Source of the DNA: Asaia siamensis
GTDB lineage: Bacteria; Pseudomonadota; Alphaproteobacteria; Acetobacterales; Acetobacteraceae
Direction of reading: 5' to 3'
Assembly: GCF_014635085.1 (NCBI RefSeq)
Contig: NZ_BMCH01000001.1
Coordinates: 279,151 to 343,150 of the forward strand
DNA length: 64,000 bases
The notes under the pieces were generated by a model, which was not told where the DNA came from, ran no database searches, and worked only from the letters and a program-made list of their open reading frames with translations. Each line of letters opens with the position of its first letter. The stretch's first letter is position 1. Position numbers and translations under genes: made by a program. Shown one piece after another: positions 26,168 to 36,758 of this stretch.

Positions 26168-27712
26168 ATGGACACCTCCGTTACCCGTCCTGAGCTGCTT
26201 CTGGTGGCAGACGCTGTTTCGCGTGAAAAGAATATCGATCGTGAAGAAGTTCTGGAGGCGATGGAACAGGCCATCCAGAAGGCCGGACGTGCGAAATACG
26301 GTCATGAAAAGGACATTCGCGCGACCATCGACCGTCGCTCCGGTGAAGTGCGCCTGTCGCGCTGGACCGAGGTTGTCGAGACCGTCGAGAATGAAGATAC
26401 GCAGATTCCTCACGCCATCGCGCTGAAGTTCCAGCCCGAGATCAAGATTGGCGAGCATCTGGTCGACCCGCTGCCGCCGATCGATTTCGGACGCATTGCG
26501 GCCCAGACTGCCAAGCAGGTTATCGTTCAGCGCGTGCGCGAATATGAGCGCAAGAAGCAGTACAACGAATTCAAGGACCGCGTAGGCGAGATCGTCAACG
26601 GTACCGTCAAGCGCACCGAATACGGCAACCTCATGGTCGAGATCGGCCATACCGAGGCTCTGCTGCGTCGCGATGAGCTGATCCCCCGCGAGTCGTTCCG
26701 CAACTCGGATCGCGTGCGTGCCTATATCTATGATGTGCGCGACGAGACGCGTGGCCCGCAGATCTTCCTGAGCCGCACGCATCCGGCCTTCCTTGCCAAG
26801 CTGTTCGCGCAGGAAGTCCCCGAGATCTATGATGGCATCATCGAGATCAAGGCGGTTGCCCGTGATCCGGGTTCGCGCGCCAAGATGGCCGTCATCTCCA
26901 AGGACGCTTCGATCGATCCTGTCGGCGCCTGCGTCGGTATGCGCGGCTCGCGCGTGCAGGCCGTTGTTGCCGAACTGCAGGGCGAAAAGATTGATATCAT
27001 CCCCTGGAGCCCGCAGGCTGCGACTTTTGTCGTGAATGCTCTGGCACCTGCCGAAGTGACCAAGGTGGTCATGGATGAGGAAGCTGGTCGCGTCGAAGTC
27101 GTCGTGCCGAACGAGCAGCTTTCGCTGGCCATCGGTCGTCGCGGTCAGAACGTGCGCCTGGCAAGCCAGTTGACGCGCTGGGATATCGATATTCTTACCG
27201 AGGCCGAAGAATCGGAGCGTCGTCAGGAAGAGTTCCGCAAGCGTACACAGCTCTTCGTCGATGCGCTCGATGTCGATGACGTGATCGCAGGTCTGTTGGT
27301 GACCGAAGGGTTCCACACCATCGAAGAGCTGGCTTACGCCGATCCCGACGAGCTGCATGCCATCGAGGGTTTCGATGAGAGTGTTGCCGAAGAGCTGATG
27401 CGTCGCGCCGAGGAATTCCTCGTGCAGAAGGAGCAGGAGCTGGACGACAAGCGTCGCGGACTCGGCGTTGAAGACTCAATTGCCGAGCTGGGCGTGTTTA
27501 CCAATGCCATGCTGGTGACGCTGGGTGAGAAGGGCGTGAAAAGCCTTGATGATCTGGCCGATCTTGCTGGTGACGAGCTTGTCGAAATGCTCGGCGATGA
27601 CAATATCGATGAAGACGCTGCTAATGAGATCATCATGGCGGCACGTGCTCACTGGTTCGATGGAGAAGCGGATGCCGAGTCCCCCGAGGAAGGGGAGGCT
27701 TCCGACGTCTGA
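26168..27712 (+). CDS. nusA: Transcription termination/antitermination protein NusA
   Basis: RNA polymerase-binding elongation factor acting in pausing, termination and antitermination. The 514-residue protein has the RNAP-binding N-terminal domain (1-125), an S1 domain (about 133-200, VGEIVNGTVKRTEYGNLMVEIG), two KH domains with VGMRGSRVQAVVAEL and IGRRGQNVRLASQL, and C-terminal helix-hairpin-helix repeats with an acidic tail (EGFHTIEELAYADPDEL). TTTGAGGA provides the ribosome site. It may also control this operon through the leader terminator before rimP, which is inference. Confidence 0.98.
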   Translation: MDTSVTRPELLLVADAVSREKNIDREEVLEAMEQAIQKAGRAKYGHEKDIRATIDRRSGEVRLSRWTEVVETVENEDTQIPHAIALKFQPEIKIGEHLVDPLPPIDFGRIAAQTAKQVIVQRVREYERKKQYNEFKDRVGEIVNGTVKRTEYGNLMVEIGHTEALLRRDELIPRESFRNSDRVRAYIYDVRDETRGPQIFLSRTHPAFLAKLFAQEVPEIYDGIIEIKAVARDPGSRAKMAVISKDASIDPVGACVGMRGSRVQAVVAELQGEKIDIIPWSPQAATFVVNALAPAEVTKVVMDEEAGRVEVVVPNEQLSLAIGRRGQNVRLASQLTRWDIDILTEAEESERRQEEFRKRTQLFVDALDVDDVIAGLLVTEGFHTIEELAYADPDELHAIEGFDESVAEELMRRAEEFLVQKEQELDDKRRGLGVEDSIAELGVFTNAMLVTLGEKGVKSLDDLADLAGDELVEMLGDDNIDEDAANEIIMAARAHWFDGEADAESPEEGEASDV

Positions 27713-28394
27713 GTTTCACGAAACAGGGGCGCAGGATATACTCTCGTCAAACAATCTCGATCCGATCGAGCTGGATGACGAGAAAGGCCCGCAGCGACGC
27801 TGCATCGTCACTCGAGAGAGTGGAAATCCCGATGTCATGCTGCGTTTCGTCATCTCGCCCGATGGCCTGGTGGTTCCCGATCTGGCAGCGAAGCTGCCGG
27901 GGCGGGGAATCTGGTTGAGTGCCAAGCGGGATGTGCTAGAAACCGCGCGGACGCGTCATGTCTTTTCAAGGGCAGCGCGTCAGCCGGTAAAGGTACCTGA
28001 GGATATTGCGCAGGTACTGGTTTCAGGAATAGAAGCGCGGCTGGTGCAGGGGCTCGGTCTCGCGCGCCGGGCCGGTCAGGCTCTCTGTGGGTTTGTTAAG
28101 TGTCGCGAATGGATTGCCGGCGGCAAGGCTGGTCTGGTGATCCAGGGATCGGGCGGAAGCCCGGATGAGTTGCGGCGTCTGATATCGGGAAACAACAAAC
28201 TTCCGATGCTGACGTTACCGGCCCAGATGCTTGCGACGGCATTCGGACGGGAACATGCGGTCTATGTTGTGATAGCGCCTGGGGCGCTCGCGCAGCGTCT
28301 GATGGCTGAGCATGAACGATTTTTGGGGCTGACCGATGGGTTGGTTCCTGAGCCGCTGACAGAGCGGCTCGCACGGGAACAGGCAGGTATATGA
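27672..28394 (+). CDS. YlxR (DUF448) and L7Ae-like RNA-binding fusion protein
   Basis: A 240-residue protein combining two RNA-binding modules usually encoded as separate adjacent genes in Firmicutes. Around residues 35-105 is a YlxR domain with RRCIVTRESG and LPGRGIWLSAKR. From about residue 125 comes an L7Ae/Gadd45-like segment (GLGLARRAGQALCGF, AGKAGLVIQGSGGS). The start at ATG 27672 overlaps nusA by 41 bases and has GGAGAAG before it. The stop overlaps infB as ATGA. The position between nusA and infB is conserved in alphaproteobacteria. Confidence 0.88.
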   Translation: MPSPPRKGRLPTSEFHETGAQDILSSNNLDPIELDDEKGPQRRCIVTRESGNPDVMLRFVISPDGLVVPDLAAKLPGRGIWLSAKRDVLETARTRHVFSRAARQPVKVPEDIAQVLVSGIEARLVQGLGLARRAGQALCGFVKCREWIAGGKAGLVIQGSGGSPDELRRLISGNNKLPMLTLPAQMLATAFGREHAVYVVIAPGALAQRLMAEHERFLGLTDGLVPEPLTERLAREQAGI

Positions 28395-31189
28395 GCGAAG
28401 GCAACGAACGGAACCAGGGCACTCAGGCTCAGGGCGGCCAGACAGAGGGCCAGAATGTCCAGGATCAGGGCGCCCAGGCTCAGGGTGACCAGGGTAAGGG
28501 ACGTCTGTCCCTGCGTCCGGGCGGGCGCATGGAACTCGGGCGGACGGTAGACGCAGGATCGGTGCGTCAGAGCTTCAGCCATGGCCGCTCGAAAGTGGTC
28601 CAGGTCGAAGTGCGTAAGAAGCGCGAAACAAACGAGCGCAAGGATGGCCGCGGGGCAGCGGGTGGTCGTGGCGGCCGCGCCGGTGCTGGTCGCGCCCTGA
28701 CGCCGGCTGAACTCGCGATTCGTCAGCGCGTGCTCGAAGAGCAGCGCAAGGAAGCCGCTCGCGAAGCGGCTCGCGCTGAAGAAGAAAAGATCCGCATTCT
28801 CTCCGCAGCTGAAGAAGCAAAGCGTGAAGAAGAGGCGCGTGCCGAAGCTGCAGCGCGTGAGGCCGAACTGGCCCGCGAAGCGGAAGAGCATGAGCGCCAG
28901 ATGGCGGCAGCAGCCGAAGATCGTGCCAAGCAGGAAGCTCTTGAAGAGCAGCGCAAGGCGCGTGTAGCTGAGCGTGAGCGCGAAGAAGCCGCTCGCCGTG
29001 CCCCGCTCGATGCCGCCGAGACGGCACGTCGCTCCGGTGGTGTGCAGCTGGCTGCACCAATGGAGCGTCTGCGTCCGCTGGCCGAGCGTGCTGTCATGGC
29101 CCCGCGCCCTGTCACACCCAAGCCGGCCCCTGCCGCCAGCCCCGCAGCGGCTGCGGCACCGCGTAACGAGACGCTGCACCTCCGTCGTGGTGGCGAGACG
29201 GAAGATGATCGTCGCGCTGGCCCGCGTCGTGCTCCGGCAGTGCCGCCGCGTCGTGGCGCACCGGCGGCGCCCAAGAAGAGCGGTGATTCGCGTCGTTCGG
29301 GCCGCATCGACGTGCGTGCCGCCATTGAAGGCGATGACGACAAGACGCGTTCGCTCGCTTCGGTTCGTCGTCAGCGTGATCGTGAGCGTCGCCAGGCCGA
29401 ACTCGAGCGTCTGCGTGCCGATCAGGTCCGCGTTGTGCGTGACGTGATCCTGCCCGAGTCCATCTCGGTCGCCGAACTGGCCAACCGTATGGCGCTGCGT
29501 CAGGCTGAAGTCGTCAAGGCTCTCATGAAAATGGGCGTCATGGCGACCGCAACCCAGCTGATCGATGCCGATACGGCAGAGCTGGTCATCAGTGAGTTCG
29601 GCCATCGTGTCCGTCGTGTCGCCGAGAGCGACGTCGAGCTGGGCATCGAGGGTGTGGACGACCGCGAAGACGAACTGCAGCCCCGCGCTCCGGTCGTTAC
29701 GGTCATGGGCCATGTCGATCACGGCAAGACCTCGCTGCTCGACGCGCTGCGCACCACCGATGTGGCCGCTGGCGAAGCCGGTGGCATCACCCAGCATATC
29801 GGCGCCTATCAGGTGACGGTACCGAGCGGTGCAAAGATCACCTTCGTTGATACGCCAGGCCATGAAGCGTTTACCTCCATGCGTGCCCGTGGTGCCTCTG
29901 TCACCGACGTGGTCGTTCTGGTCGTTGCGGCAGATGACGGCGTGATGCCGCAGACGATTGAAGCCATCAAGCATGCCAAGGCTGCCGATGCGCCGATCAT
30001 CGTTGCCATCAACAAGATCGACAAGCCGGGTGCAAACCCCGACCGTGTCCGTCAGGCGCTCCTCAGCCACGAGATCGTGGTCGAAGCCCTGGGCGGTGAC
30101 GTGCAGGATGTCGAGGTTTCGGCGCTGAAGCGTACGGGTCTGGACAAGCTGGAAGAAGCCATTCTGCTTCAGGCAGAAGTGCTCGACCTCAAGGCGAATC
30201 CGAACCGTGTGGCCGAAGGGTCCGTCATCGAAAGCCGTCTCGACCGTGGTCGCGGTCCGGTGGCGACTGTGCTGGTCCAGAAGGGTACGCTCAACCGCTC
30301 CGATATCGTGGTGGCTGGCGCCGAGTGGGGGCGCGTGCGCGCCATGCTCGACGACAAGGGCCGTCAGCTCAAGGAAGCTGGCCCCTCCATGCCGGTCGAA
30401 CTGCTTGGCATCACCGGTGTTCCGGGTGCTGGCGAGCCGTTCGTGGTTGTCGAAAACGAGAACCGTGCCCGCGAGATCTGCGAGTTCCGTCAGCGTCGCC
30501 AGCGTGACAAGATGGCCGCAGGTCGTGCCGCAGCCCGTGGTACACTCGACCAGATGCTGGCCCGTATCCAGGCTGGTGAGCAGAAGGAAGTGGCTCTGCT
30601 CATCAAGGCTGACGTGCAGGGTTCTGCCGAGGCGATCGAGGCTTCCGTGCTCAAGCTCGAGCATGAGGAAGTGCGCATCCGCGTGCTGAACGCTTCTGTC
30701 GGTCAGATCACGGAAAGCGACATCCAGCTTGCCAAGGCATCCAACGCCATCATCGTCGCCTTCAACGTGCGTGCAACGACGCAGGCACGTGAGATGGCGC
30801 AGCGTGAAGACGTGGATATCCGCTACTACTCGATCATCTATCAGGTGACCGACGATGTGGAGCAGCTGGTCAAGGGCAAGGTTGCGCCCAAGCATCGCGA
30901 GAAGTTCCTGGGCTACGCCGAGATCCGCCAGGTGTTCAACATCACCAAGGTTGGCAAGGTTGCGGGCTGCTATGTCACGGAGGGCGTGGTCAAGCGCGGC
31001 TGCGGCGTGCGTCTGCTGCGTGACAACGTGGTGATCCATGAAGGCGATCTGAGCCAGCTCAAGCGCTTCAAGGACGACGTCAAGGAAGTGGCTCGCAACT
31101 ACGAATGCGGTCTGTCCTTTGCCGGTTACAACGACCTGCGCGAAGGCGATGTCGTCGAGTGCTTCGAGATGGAAGTGATCCCTGCATGA
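28391..31189 (+). CDS. infB: Translation initiation factor IF-2
   Basis: The GTPase that delivers fMet-tRNA to the 30S subunit and drives subunit joining. The protein has 932 residues. A long charged, Ala/Arg/Glu-rich N-terminal extension (1 to about 330) includes an IF2 assembly segment ([22 protein letters not shown]) and a coiled-coil-like EER/AREA region. An IF2_N domain ([19 protein letters not shown]) follows, then the G domain with [20 protein letters not shown] and NKIDKP, and domains II-IV to the C-terminus. It overlaps both its neighbours by four bases. Confidence 0.98.
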   Translation: MSEGNERNQGTQAQGGQTEGQNVQDQGAQAQGDQGKGRLSLRPGGRMELGRTVDAGSVRQSFSHGRSKVVQVEVRKKRETNERKDGRGAAGGRGGRAGAGRALTPAELAIRQRVLEEQRKEAAREAARAEEEKIRILSAAEEAKREEEARAEAAAREAELAREAEEHERQMAAAAEDRAKQEALEEQRKARVAEREREEAARRAPLDAAETARRSGGVQLAAPMERLRPLAERAVMAPRPVTPKPAPAASPAAAAAPRNETLHLRRGGETEDDRRAGPRRAPAVPPRRGAPAAPKKSGDSRRSGRIDVRAAIEGDDDKTRSLASVRRQRDRERRQAELERLRADQVRVVRDVILPESISVAELANRMALRQAEVVKALMKMGVMATATQLIDADTAELVISEFGHRVRRVAESDVELGIEGVDDREDELQPRAPVVTVMGHVDHGKTSLLDALRTTDVAAGEAGGITQHIGAYQVTVPSGAKITFVDTPGHEAFTSMRARGASVTDVVVLVVAADDGVMPQTIEAIKHAKAADAPIIVAINKIDKPGANPDRVRQALLSHEIVVEALGGDVQDVEVSALKRTGLDKLEEAILLQAEVLDLKANPNRVAEGSVIESRLDRGRGPVATVLVQKGTLNRSDIVVAGAEWGRVRAMLDDKGRQLKEAGPSMPVELLGITGVPGAGEPFVVVENENRAREICEFRQRRQRDKMAAGRAAARGTLDQMLARIQAGEQKEVALLIKADVQGSAEAIEASVLKLEHEEVRIRVLNASVGQITESDIQLAKASNAIIVAFNVRATTQAREMAQREDVDIRYYSIIYQVTDDVEQLVKGKVAPKHREKFLGYAEIRQVFNITKVGKVAGCYVTEGVVKRGCGVRLLRDNVVIHEGDLSQLKRFKDDVKEVARNYECGLSFAGYNDLREGDVVECFEMEVIPA

Positions 31190-31614
31190 GGGGATCGCGT
31201 TCCAAGGTTCCGGGGTTCTCAGGCCCCGGCGACGCCGCCGGCGGACCGTCGCAGCGTCAGTTGAGAATGTCCGAAGAGGTCCGTCGTGTCCTCTCGGAGA
31301 TTTTCGCGCGCACTGAGTTCCGCGACCCTGAACTGGTCGACGTGCGTGTGACGGTGACGGAGGTGCGTATTTCGCCCGACTTCCGTCACGCCACAGCGTT
31401 CGTATGCCGTCTGGGTCGGAGTGACGTCGAGGAAATCCTTCCTGCGCTGAAGCGTGTCGCCCCTTTCCTGCGGACAGGGCTGTCCAAGACACTGCGTTCG
31501 CGCATGGTGCCAGAGATCCATTTCCAGCCCGATACGGCTCTGGAACACGCAATGGACATGGACGCGCTCATGCGCACACCCGAGGTCAAGCGCGACCTCG
31601 AATCAAAAGACTGA
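31186..31614 (+). CDS. rbfA: 30S ribosome-binding factor A
   Basis: A cold-adaptation and 16S rRNA 5'-end maturation factor. From ATG 31186, overlapping the infB stop as ATGA, it encodes 142 residues. The KH-like RbfA core is visible as [62 protein letters not shown] and a short C-terminal tail. The frame opens further upstream inside infB, but the overlapping start agrees with the operon pattern. Confidence 0.95.
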   Translation: MRGSRSKVPGFSGPGDAAGGPSQRQLRMSEEVRRVLSEIFARTEFRDPELVDVRVTVTEVRISPDFRHATAFVCRLGRSDVEEILPALKRVAPFLRTGLSKTLRSRMVPEIHFQPDTALEHAMDMDALMRTPEVKRDLESKD

Positions 31615-31629
31615 ACGGAGCGACCCATC

Positions 31630-32583
31630 ATGGGACGCAAGAAAGGGCAGGATATCGACGGCTGGCTGGTCGTCGATAAGGGCCTGCATATCGGCTCCAC
31701 CGATGTCGTGAACAAGGCGCGTCGCCTGTTCGATGCGAAGAAGGCCGGTCATGGTGGCACACTCGACCCCCTCGCGACGGGTATTCTGCCTGTTGCTTTC
31801 GGTCAGGCCACCAAGACAATTCCCTACATCATGGATGCGACCAAGCGTTATCGCTTCACGCTTTTCCTGGGCGAATCCCGCACGACGGACGATCGTGAAG
31901 GGGAGGTGGTTGCCACGAGCGCACACCGTCCATCGGATGAGGAACTGCGCGCGGCGCTCCCGGCGCTGACGGGTGACATCATGCAGGTCCCACCTGTCTA
32001 TTCGGCGTTGAAGGTCGATGGTGAGCGCTCCTATGATCTCGCCCGTGCTGGCAAACCGCCCGAACTGCCCCCGCGCCCGGCGCGTGTTGACTCCATCGTT
32101 CTGGTCGAACGCCCTGATCGCGATCACGCGATTTTCGAGGTTCAATCGGGCAAGGGCGTCTATATGCGCAGCCTCGCCCGAGACATTGCCCTGGCCTGTG
32201 GAACTGTCGGGCATATCGCTGTCCTGCGTCGGACCAAATGCGGTCCGTTCGAGGAGAAACATGCGATAACACTGGACAAGCTGATCCAAAATGACGACAA
32301 GGCCGATGCACTTTCAGCGTTTCTGCGCCCGGTCTCGACCGCGCTGGCCGACATCCCGGCTCTGGCCGTGACCGACGCAGAAGCACAGGCCTTGCGCTTC
32401 GGTCAGAGCCTCGCTCTGACAGACCGCCTCGATCTGATGCTGACAATGCAGGATGGCGACATTCTGCAGGCCCAGGAGGGGGGGTGTCTTGTCGGGTTGT
32501 GCCGCGTCCAGGAGGGCCGTCTCAAGCCGATACGGATATTCGAGTCGTTTAAATACGGAGACAGAGATGTCGATTACAGCTGA
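31630..32583 (+). CDS. truB: tRNA pseudouridine(55) synthase
   Basis: Forms pseudouridine 55 in the T-loop of tRNAs. The 317-residue protein opens [17 protein letters not shown] and carries the catalytic motif [19 protein letters not shown], in which Asp is the nucleophile. [18 protein letters not shown] and [17 protein letters not shown] are also typical. A small PUA-like C-terminal region is present. Its last 17 bases overlap rpsO, so the two are translationally linked. Confidence 0.97.
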   Translation: MGRKKGQDIDGWLVVDKGLHIGSTDVVNKARRLFDAKKAGHGGTLDPLATGILPVAFGQATKTIPYIMDATKRYRFTLFLGESRTTDDREGEVVATSAHRPSDEELRAALPALTGDIMQVPPVYSALKVDGERSYDLARAGKPPELPPRPARVDSIVLVERPDRDHAIFEVQSGKGVYMRSLARDIALACGTVGHIAVLRRTKCGPFEEKHAITLDKLIQNDDKADALSAFLRPVSTALADIPALAVTDAEAQALRFGQSLALTDRLDLMLTMQDGDILQAQEGGCLVGLCRVQEGRLKPIRIFESFKYGDRDVDYS

Positions 32584-32836
32584 ACGCCGCACGGCGCTTA
32601 TCGAAGAATACAAGACCAATCCGACCGATACCGGGTCACCGGAAGTCCAGGTTGCCCTGCTGAGCGAGCGCATCGTCAACCTGACGGGCCATCTGCAGAC
32701 GCACAAGAAGGACTTCCACTCCCGTCGTGGTCTCCTGATGCTCGTCGGTCAGCGTCGTGGCCTGCTTGACTACCTCAAGCGCAAGGACCAGGGCCGCTAC
32801 CAGACCCTTATCGAGCGTCTCGGCCTGCGCCGCTAA
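32567..32836 (+). CDS. rpsO: 30S ribosomal protein S15
   Basis: Primary 16S rRNA-binding protein of the platform and part of bridge B4. The 89-residue protein is of standard length and contains [34 protein letters not shown] and the C-terminal [12 protein letters not shown]. The start lies within truB at ATG 32567, preceded by GGAGACAGAG. In E. coli S15 represses its own mRNA by a pseudoknot; a comparable site would lie inside truB here and was not identified. Confidence 0.98.
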   Translation: MSITAERRTALIEEYKTNPTDTGSPEVQVALLSERIVNLTGHLQTHKKDFHSRRGLLMLVGQRRGLLDYLKRKDQGRYQTLIERLGLRR

Positions 32837-32844
32837 CATGCTCG

Positions 32845-32894
32845 GGCGGAGCGCCTCGTCTCCGCCACTGCCCGCCGTCCTTCTGGCGGCGGGC
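32845..32894 (+). promoter_or_regulatory. Tandem hairpins in the rpsO-pnp intergenic region
   Basis: Two adjacent perfect stems lie just after rpsO: GGCGGAG/CTCCGCC (32845-32851 with 32860-32866) and GCCCGCCG/CGGCGGGC (32870-32877 with 32887-32894). No T-tract follows. In E. coli this junction carries a terminator and, before pnp, an RNase III-cleaved hairpin used in PNPase autoregulation; an analogous processing role is inferred. Confidence 0.5.
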
Positions 32895-33080
32895 CAACAG
32901 GCTGCGCCTTTGAACGTTGAAGCTGGAGACAGAACCGGCCTTCGGCGTTTCAGGCCACATGGTGACATGCCGGTCCGATCCCGGTCGTTCTTGCCATGCC
33001 GTCCGAAACGCTGCCAGCCAGTCAGGGCCCGTTCCCTCCTTCTCCCCGTTCCCGGTGACAAGCCGCATTCTCAGGACTGA

Positions 33081-35237
33081 ATGATGTTCAACTACTTCCG
33101 CAAGGAAATCGACTGGGCAGGCCGCCCGCTCGTCATCGAAACCGGCAAGATTGCCCGTCAGGCTGACGGTGCTGTTGTCGTGACCTACGGCGACACGGTT
33201 GTGCTTTGCACGGCCGTTGGCGCAAAGAGTGTCAAGCCGGGTCAGGACTTCTTCCCGCTGACGGTCAACTATCAGGAAAAGGCTTACGCAGCTGGCCGTA
33301 TCCCGGGTGGCTTCTTCAAGCGCGAAGGGCGTCCTTCCGAGAGCGAAACCCTGATTTCGCGTCTGATCGACCGTCCGATCCGTCCGCTCTTCCCGGATAA
33401 CTTCCGCAACGAAGTGCAGGTCACGGCGACTGTTCTCAGCCATGACATGGAGAACGACCCCGGTCTGGTCGCGCTCATCGGCTGCTCGGCTGCCCTGACG
33501 CTTTCTGGTATTCCTTTCTATGGTCCGGTCGGCGTTGCTCGCGTTGGCATCATCGACGGTCGTACGGTCATCAACCCGACCGTTGCCGAGATGAAGGAAA
33601 GCGCCCTCGACCTGGTTGTTGCCGGTACGACCGAAGGCGTGCTGATGGTTGAATCCGAGGCTTCCGAGCTTTCGGAAGAAGTGATGCTCGACGCCGTCAC
33701 CGCCGGTCATGCCGCATTCCAGCCGGTTATCGATGCGATCATCGATCTTGCCGAGCATGCTGCAAAGCAGCCCTGGAATCTCGAAGGCCCGACCAAGGAG
33801 CAGATCGCTCTGCGCAAGCGCGTGGAAAAGATCGGCACCAAGCTCATGGCCGATGCCTACAAGGAAAAGGCAAAGCAGGCGCGTTACGAGAAGATCGCCA
33901 TCGCCAAGGGGCGCATCATCGAAGGGCTTCTTGAAGAAGGTCTCGACGTCGATTCTGCCAAGCCGATGCTCAAGGAGCTCGAGGCTCAGGTCGTTCGTGG
34001 CGCCATTCTGAAGACCGGCCAGCGTATCGATGGTCGCGACACCAAGACGGTCCGTCCGATCGTGTCCGAAGTCGGCATCCTGCCGCGCGCTCATGGTTCC
34101 GCGCTGTTCACCCGTGGTGAGACGCAGGCTCTGGTCGTTGCCACGCTCGGCACGACGCAGGACGAGCAGATCATTGATGCGCTTGAGGGCGAATACCGCT
34201 CCAACTTCATGCTGCACTACAACTTCCCTCCCTATTCGGTCGGTGAGTGTGGTCGCATGGGCAGCCCGGGCCGTCGTGAAATCGGTCATGGCAAGCTGGC
34301 CTGGCGCGCTCTTCACCCGCTGCTGCCGGGCAAGGACCGTTTCCCGTACACCGTGCGTATCGTGTCTGAAATCACCGAGAGCAACGGCTCTTCGTCGATG
34401 GCAACCGTCTGCGGCTCGTCTCTGGCCCTCATGGATGCCGGCGTGCCGCTGCCGCGCCCTGTTGCCGGTATCGCCATGGGTCTGATCAAGGAAGATCGCG
34501 GCTACGCCGTTCTTTCCGACATTCTCGGCGACGAAGATCATCTCGGCGACATGGATTTCAAGGTGGCCGGTACGGAAGCGGGCATCACCGCGCTTCAGAT
34601 GGACATCAAGATCACCTCGATCACGCCTGAAATCATGAAGGTTGCGCTCGAGCAGGCCCGTGATGGCCGTCTGCACATCCTCGGCGAAATGGCGAAGGCG
34701 ATCGACGAAGGCCGTGAAGGCGTGTCGCGCAATGCGCCGAAGATCACGACCATGACCATCGCCAAGGAAAAGATCCGCGATGTGATCGGTTCGGGTGGCA
34801 AGGTCATTCGCGAGATCGTCGAGTTCTCGGGTGCCAAGGTTGATATCAACGACGAAGGCGTGATCACCATCGCGGCCTCGAATGACGAGCAGGCCCAGAA
34901 GGCCATCTCGCGCATCGAAGGTATCGTGGCAGAGCCGGAAATCGGTCGCATCTACGATGGCAAGGTCGTCAAGACCGCCGATTTCGGCGCGTTCGTGAAC
35001 TTCCTCGGCCCGCGCGACGGTCTGGTGCATATCTCCGAGCTGAGCGATGCCCGCGTGGCCAAGACCACGGATGTCGTCAAGCAGGGTGACGCCGTGAAGG
35101 TGAAGGTTGTCGGCTTCGACGACCGCGGCAAGGTAAAGCTCTCGATGCGTGTCGTCGACCAGCAGACGGGCGCCGATATCTCGGAAAGCGTCGGCGCAAA
35201 GCCGTCCCGTCCGTCCAGACAGCGTGACGCTGACTGA
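33081..35237 (+). CDS. pnp: Polyribonucleotide nucleotidyltransferase (PNPase)
   Basis: 3'-5' phosphorolytic exoribonuclease of the RNA degradosome. The protein is 718 residues (717 if ATG 33084 is used): two RNase PH domains separated by a helical domain, then KH (about 555-615, [21 protein letters not shown]) and S1 (about 625-690, [20 protein letters not shown]). The second RNase PH domain holds the [11 protein letters not shown]-like segment and the catalytic-site stretch containing [13 protein letters not shown]. It is the last gene of the operon and is followed by a hairpin. Confidence 0.98.
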   Translation: MMFNYFRKEIDWAGRPLVIETGKIARQADGAVVVTYGDTVVLCTAVGAKSVKPGQDFFPLTVNYQEKAYAAGRIPGGFFKREGRPSESETLISRLIDRPIRPLFPDNFRNEVQVTATVLSHDMENDPGLVALIGCSAALTLSGIPFYGPVGVARVGIIDGRTVINPTVAEMKESALDLVVAGTTEGVLMVESEASELSEEVMLDAVTAGHAAFQPVIDAIIDLAEHAAKQPWNLEGPTKEQIALRKRVEKIGTKLMADAYKEKAKQARYEKIAIAKGRIIEGLLEEGLDVDSAKPMLKELEAQVVRGAILKTGQRIDGRDTKTVRPIVSEVGILPRAHGSALFTRGETQALVVATLGTTQDEQIIDALEGEYRSNFMLHYNFPPYSVGECGRMGSPGRREIGHGKLAWRALHPLLPGKDRFPYTVRIVSEITESNGSSSMATVCGSSLALMDAGVPLPRPVAGIAMGLIKEDRGYAVLSDILGDEDHLGDMDFKVAGTEAGITALQMDIKITSITPEIMKVALEQARDGRLHILGEMAKAIDEGREGVSRNAPKITTMTIAKEKIRDVIGSGGKVIREIVEFSGAKVDINDEGVITIAASNDEQAQKAISRIEGIVAEPEIGRIYDGKVVKTADFGAFVNFLGPRDGLVHISELSDARVAKTTDVVKQGDAVKVKVVGFDDRGKVKLSMRVVDQQTGADISESVGAKPSRPSRQRDAD

Positions 35238-35253
35238 CCTGCCGTTTCATGAG

Positions 35254-35275
35254 GGGGCGGTGCAAAAGCCGCCCC
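35254..35275 (+). terminator. Hairpin downstream of pnp
   Basis: 7-bp stem GGGGCGG/CCGCCCC with an 8-base loop, 16 bases after the pnp stop. There is no T-tract, so it may protect the 3' end rather than stop transcription by itself. Confidence 0.45.
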
Positions 35276-35296
35276 ACTCGGAGTACAACATAGATT

Positions 35297-36727
35297 ATGA
35301 TGTCGATTGATACCGTCCGCATGGCTGGCCGGGATGTTCTTCCCCTTGTTGAAGGTGGGAAGGGCGTTTCGGTCTCGACTGGTATTTCTGCCGGGCATTG
35401 GGCCGCCGCTGGTGGCGTAGGCACCGTTTCTGCCGTCAATGCCGACAGTTATGATAAAGATGGCAACCGCATTCCGCAGACCTATTCAGGCCGCACGCGG
35501 CGCGAACGGCATGAAGAGCTGATTCGCTACGCCATCGAAGGCGGTATCACCCAGGTCAGGATTGCCCGCGAGATCGCAGGCAGCAACGGCATGATCAACG
35601 CCAATCTTCTTTGGGAGATGGGTGGCGCCGAGTTGGTGATCGAGGGCATTCTCGAACAGGCTCCCGGACTGATCGACGGTCTCACCTGCGGCGCAGGCAT
35701 GCCCTATCGTCTTTCCGAAATCGCGGCGCGTCATAACGTTCATTACTATCCGATCGTCTCCTCCGCGCGTGCCTTCAACGCGCTGTGGAAGCGCGCCTAT
35801 CACAAGACGGCCGAGCTTCTGGGCGCGGTCGTTTATGAAGATCCGTGGCGTGCCGGTGGGCATAACGGGTTGTCGAACACCGAAAACCCGCTGCACCCGG
35901 AAGATCCGTATCCGCGCGTTGCTGCGCTGCGCAAGGCGATGAACCAGTTCGGTCTCGAAACCGTGCCGATCATCATGGCCGGCGGCGTGTGGTGGCTCGA
36001 GGAATGGGCGCACTGGTTCAATAATCCGGAAATCGGCCCGATCGTGTTCCAGTTCGGCACACGACCGCTTCTGACGCAGGAAAGCCCGATTCCGGATGCC
36101 TGGAAACGCCGCCTGCGCCAGCTGCATGAAGGCGATGTCTATCTCAATCGCTTCTCGCCAACGGGGTTCTATTCCTCGGCGGTGAATAACAGCTTCATGA
36201 TGAATCTGCGTGGCCGCTCGGAACGCCAGGTGGCGTATAGCAGCGAGCCGGTGGGTGAGCACGACACGCCCCATGGCATCGGTGCGCGCAAGCGCGAGGT
36301 GTTCATGACCGCAGCCGATCGCGCTCATGTTCTGGCCTGGGAGGCCGCAGGTTATACCGAGGCCATGCGCACGCCGGACTCGACCCTCGTGTTCGTGACC
36401 CCGGAAGAGAGCCGCGTGATCGTGGCCGAGCAGGTTGCCTGCATGGGCTGCCTGTCTGAATGCCGCTTCTCCAACTGGAGCCAGCGCGGGCCGAATTACA
36501 CCAATGGTGCCAAAGCTGACCCGCGTTCCTTCTGTATTCAGAAGAGCCTGCAGGACATCGCGCATGTCGATGACAGTGCCGGTCAGGCACTGGCCGATCA
36601 GGTTGTTGATAATAACCTGATGTTTGGTGGCACCAATGCATGGCGTTTCGGAAGCGATCCGTTTTATGCTGCTGGCTTCACGCCGACAGTCAGACAACTG
36701 GTCGAGCAGATCATGACGGGGCGCTGA
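35297..36727 (+). CDS. NPD-like flavin-dependent oxidoreductase (nitronate monooxygenase family)
   Basis: A 476-residue TIM-barrel protein of the FMN-binding 2-nitropropane dioxygenase/enoyl reductase superfamily. Supporting stretches are GGKGVSVSTGISAGHWAAAGG, EGGITQVRIAREIAG, GLTCGAGMPYRL, YEDPWRAGGHNG, ETVPIIMAGGVWW and PIVFQFGTRPLLTQESP. It is longer than classical NMOs (about 320-380). The extra C-terminal part has the cysteine pattern C382-x2-C385-x3-C389 with C413 later, possibly a metal or Fe-S site. The substrate is unknown, so a nitronate monooxygenase name would over-claim. It ends in a strong terminator. Confidence 0.8.
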   Translation: MMSIDTVRMAGRDVLPLVEGGKGVSVSTGISAGHWAAAGGVGTVSAVNADSYDKDGNRIPQTYSGRTRRERHEELIRYAIEGGITQVRIAREIAGSNGMINANLLWEMGGAELVIEGILEQAPGLIDGLTCGAGMPYRLSEIAARHNVHYYPIVSSARAFNALWKRAYHKTAELLGAVVYEDPWRAGGHNGLSNTENPLHPEDPYPRVAALRKAMNQFGLETVPIIMAGGVWWLEEWAHWFNNPEIGPIVFQFGTRPLLTQESPIPDAWKRRLRQLHEGDVYLNRFSPTGFYSSAVNNSFMMNLRGRSERQVAYSSEPVGEHDTPHGIGARKREVFMTAADRAHVLAWEAAGYTEAMRTPDSTLVFVTPEESRVIVAEQVACMGCLSECRFSNWSQRGPNYTNGAKADPRSFCIQKSLQDIAHVDDSAGQALADQVVDNNLMFGGTNAWRFGSDPFYAAGFTPTVRQLVEQIMTGR

Positions 36728-36740
36728 GCGCCCCCTTTTT
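36718..36740 (+). terminator. Intrinsic terminator with the stop codon in its loop
   Basis: Perfect 7-bp stem GGGGCGC/GCGCCCC followed by CTTTTT. The three-base loop is exactly the TGA stop (36725-36727) of the NPD-like gene, so termination and translation stop coincide. Confidence 0.8.
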
Positions 36741-36758
36741 GCAAAGGAGCGTTGCGGC

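Noticed and set aside
28262-31552. A 1096-codon open frame on the minus strand opposite infB
   Set aside because: It is the mirror of the IF-2 codon pattern in high-GC DNA, has no recognisable domains, and infB on the plus strand is certain.
32808-35030. A 740-codon open frame on the minus strand opposite pnp
   Set aside because: Its His/Asp/Arg-rich composition is the usual antisense shadow of GC3-biased coding, and pnp accounts for the sequence.
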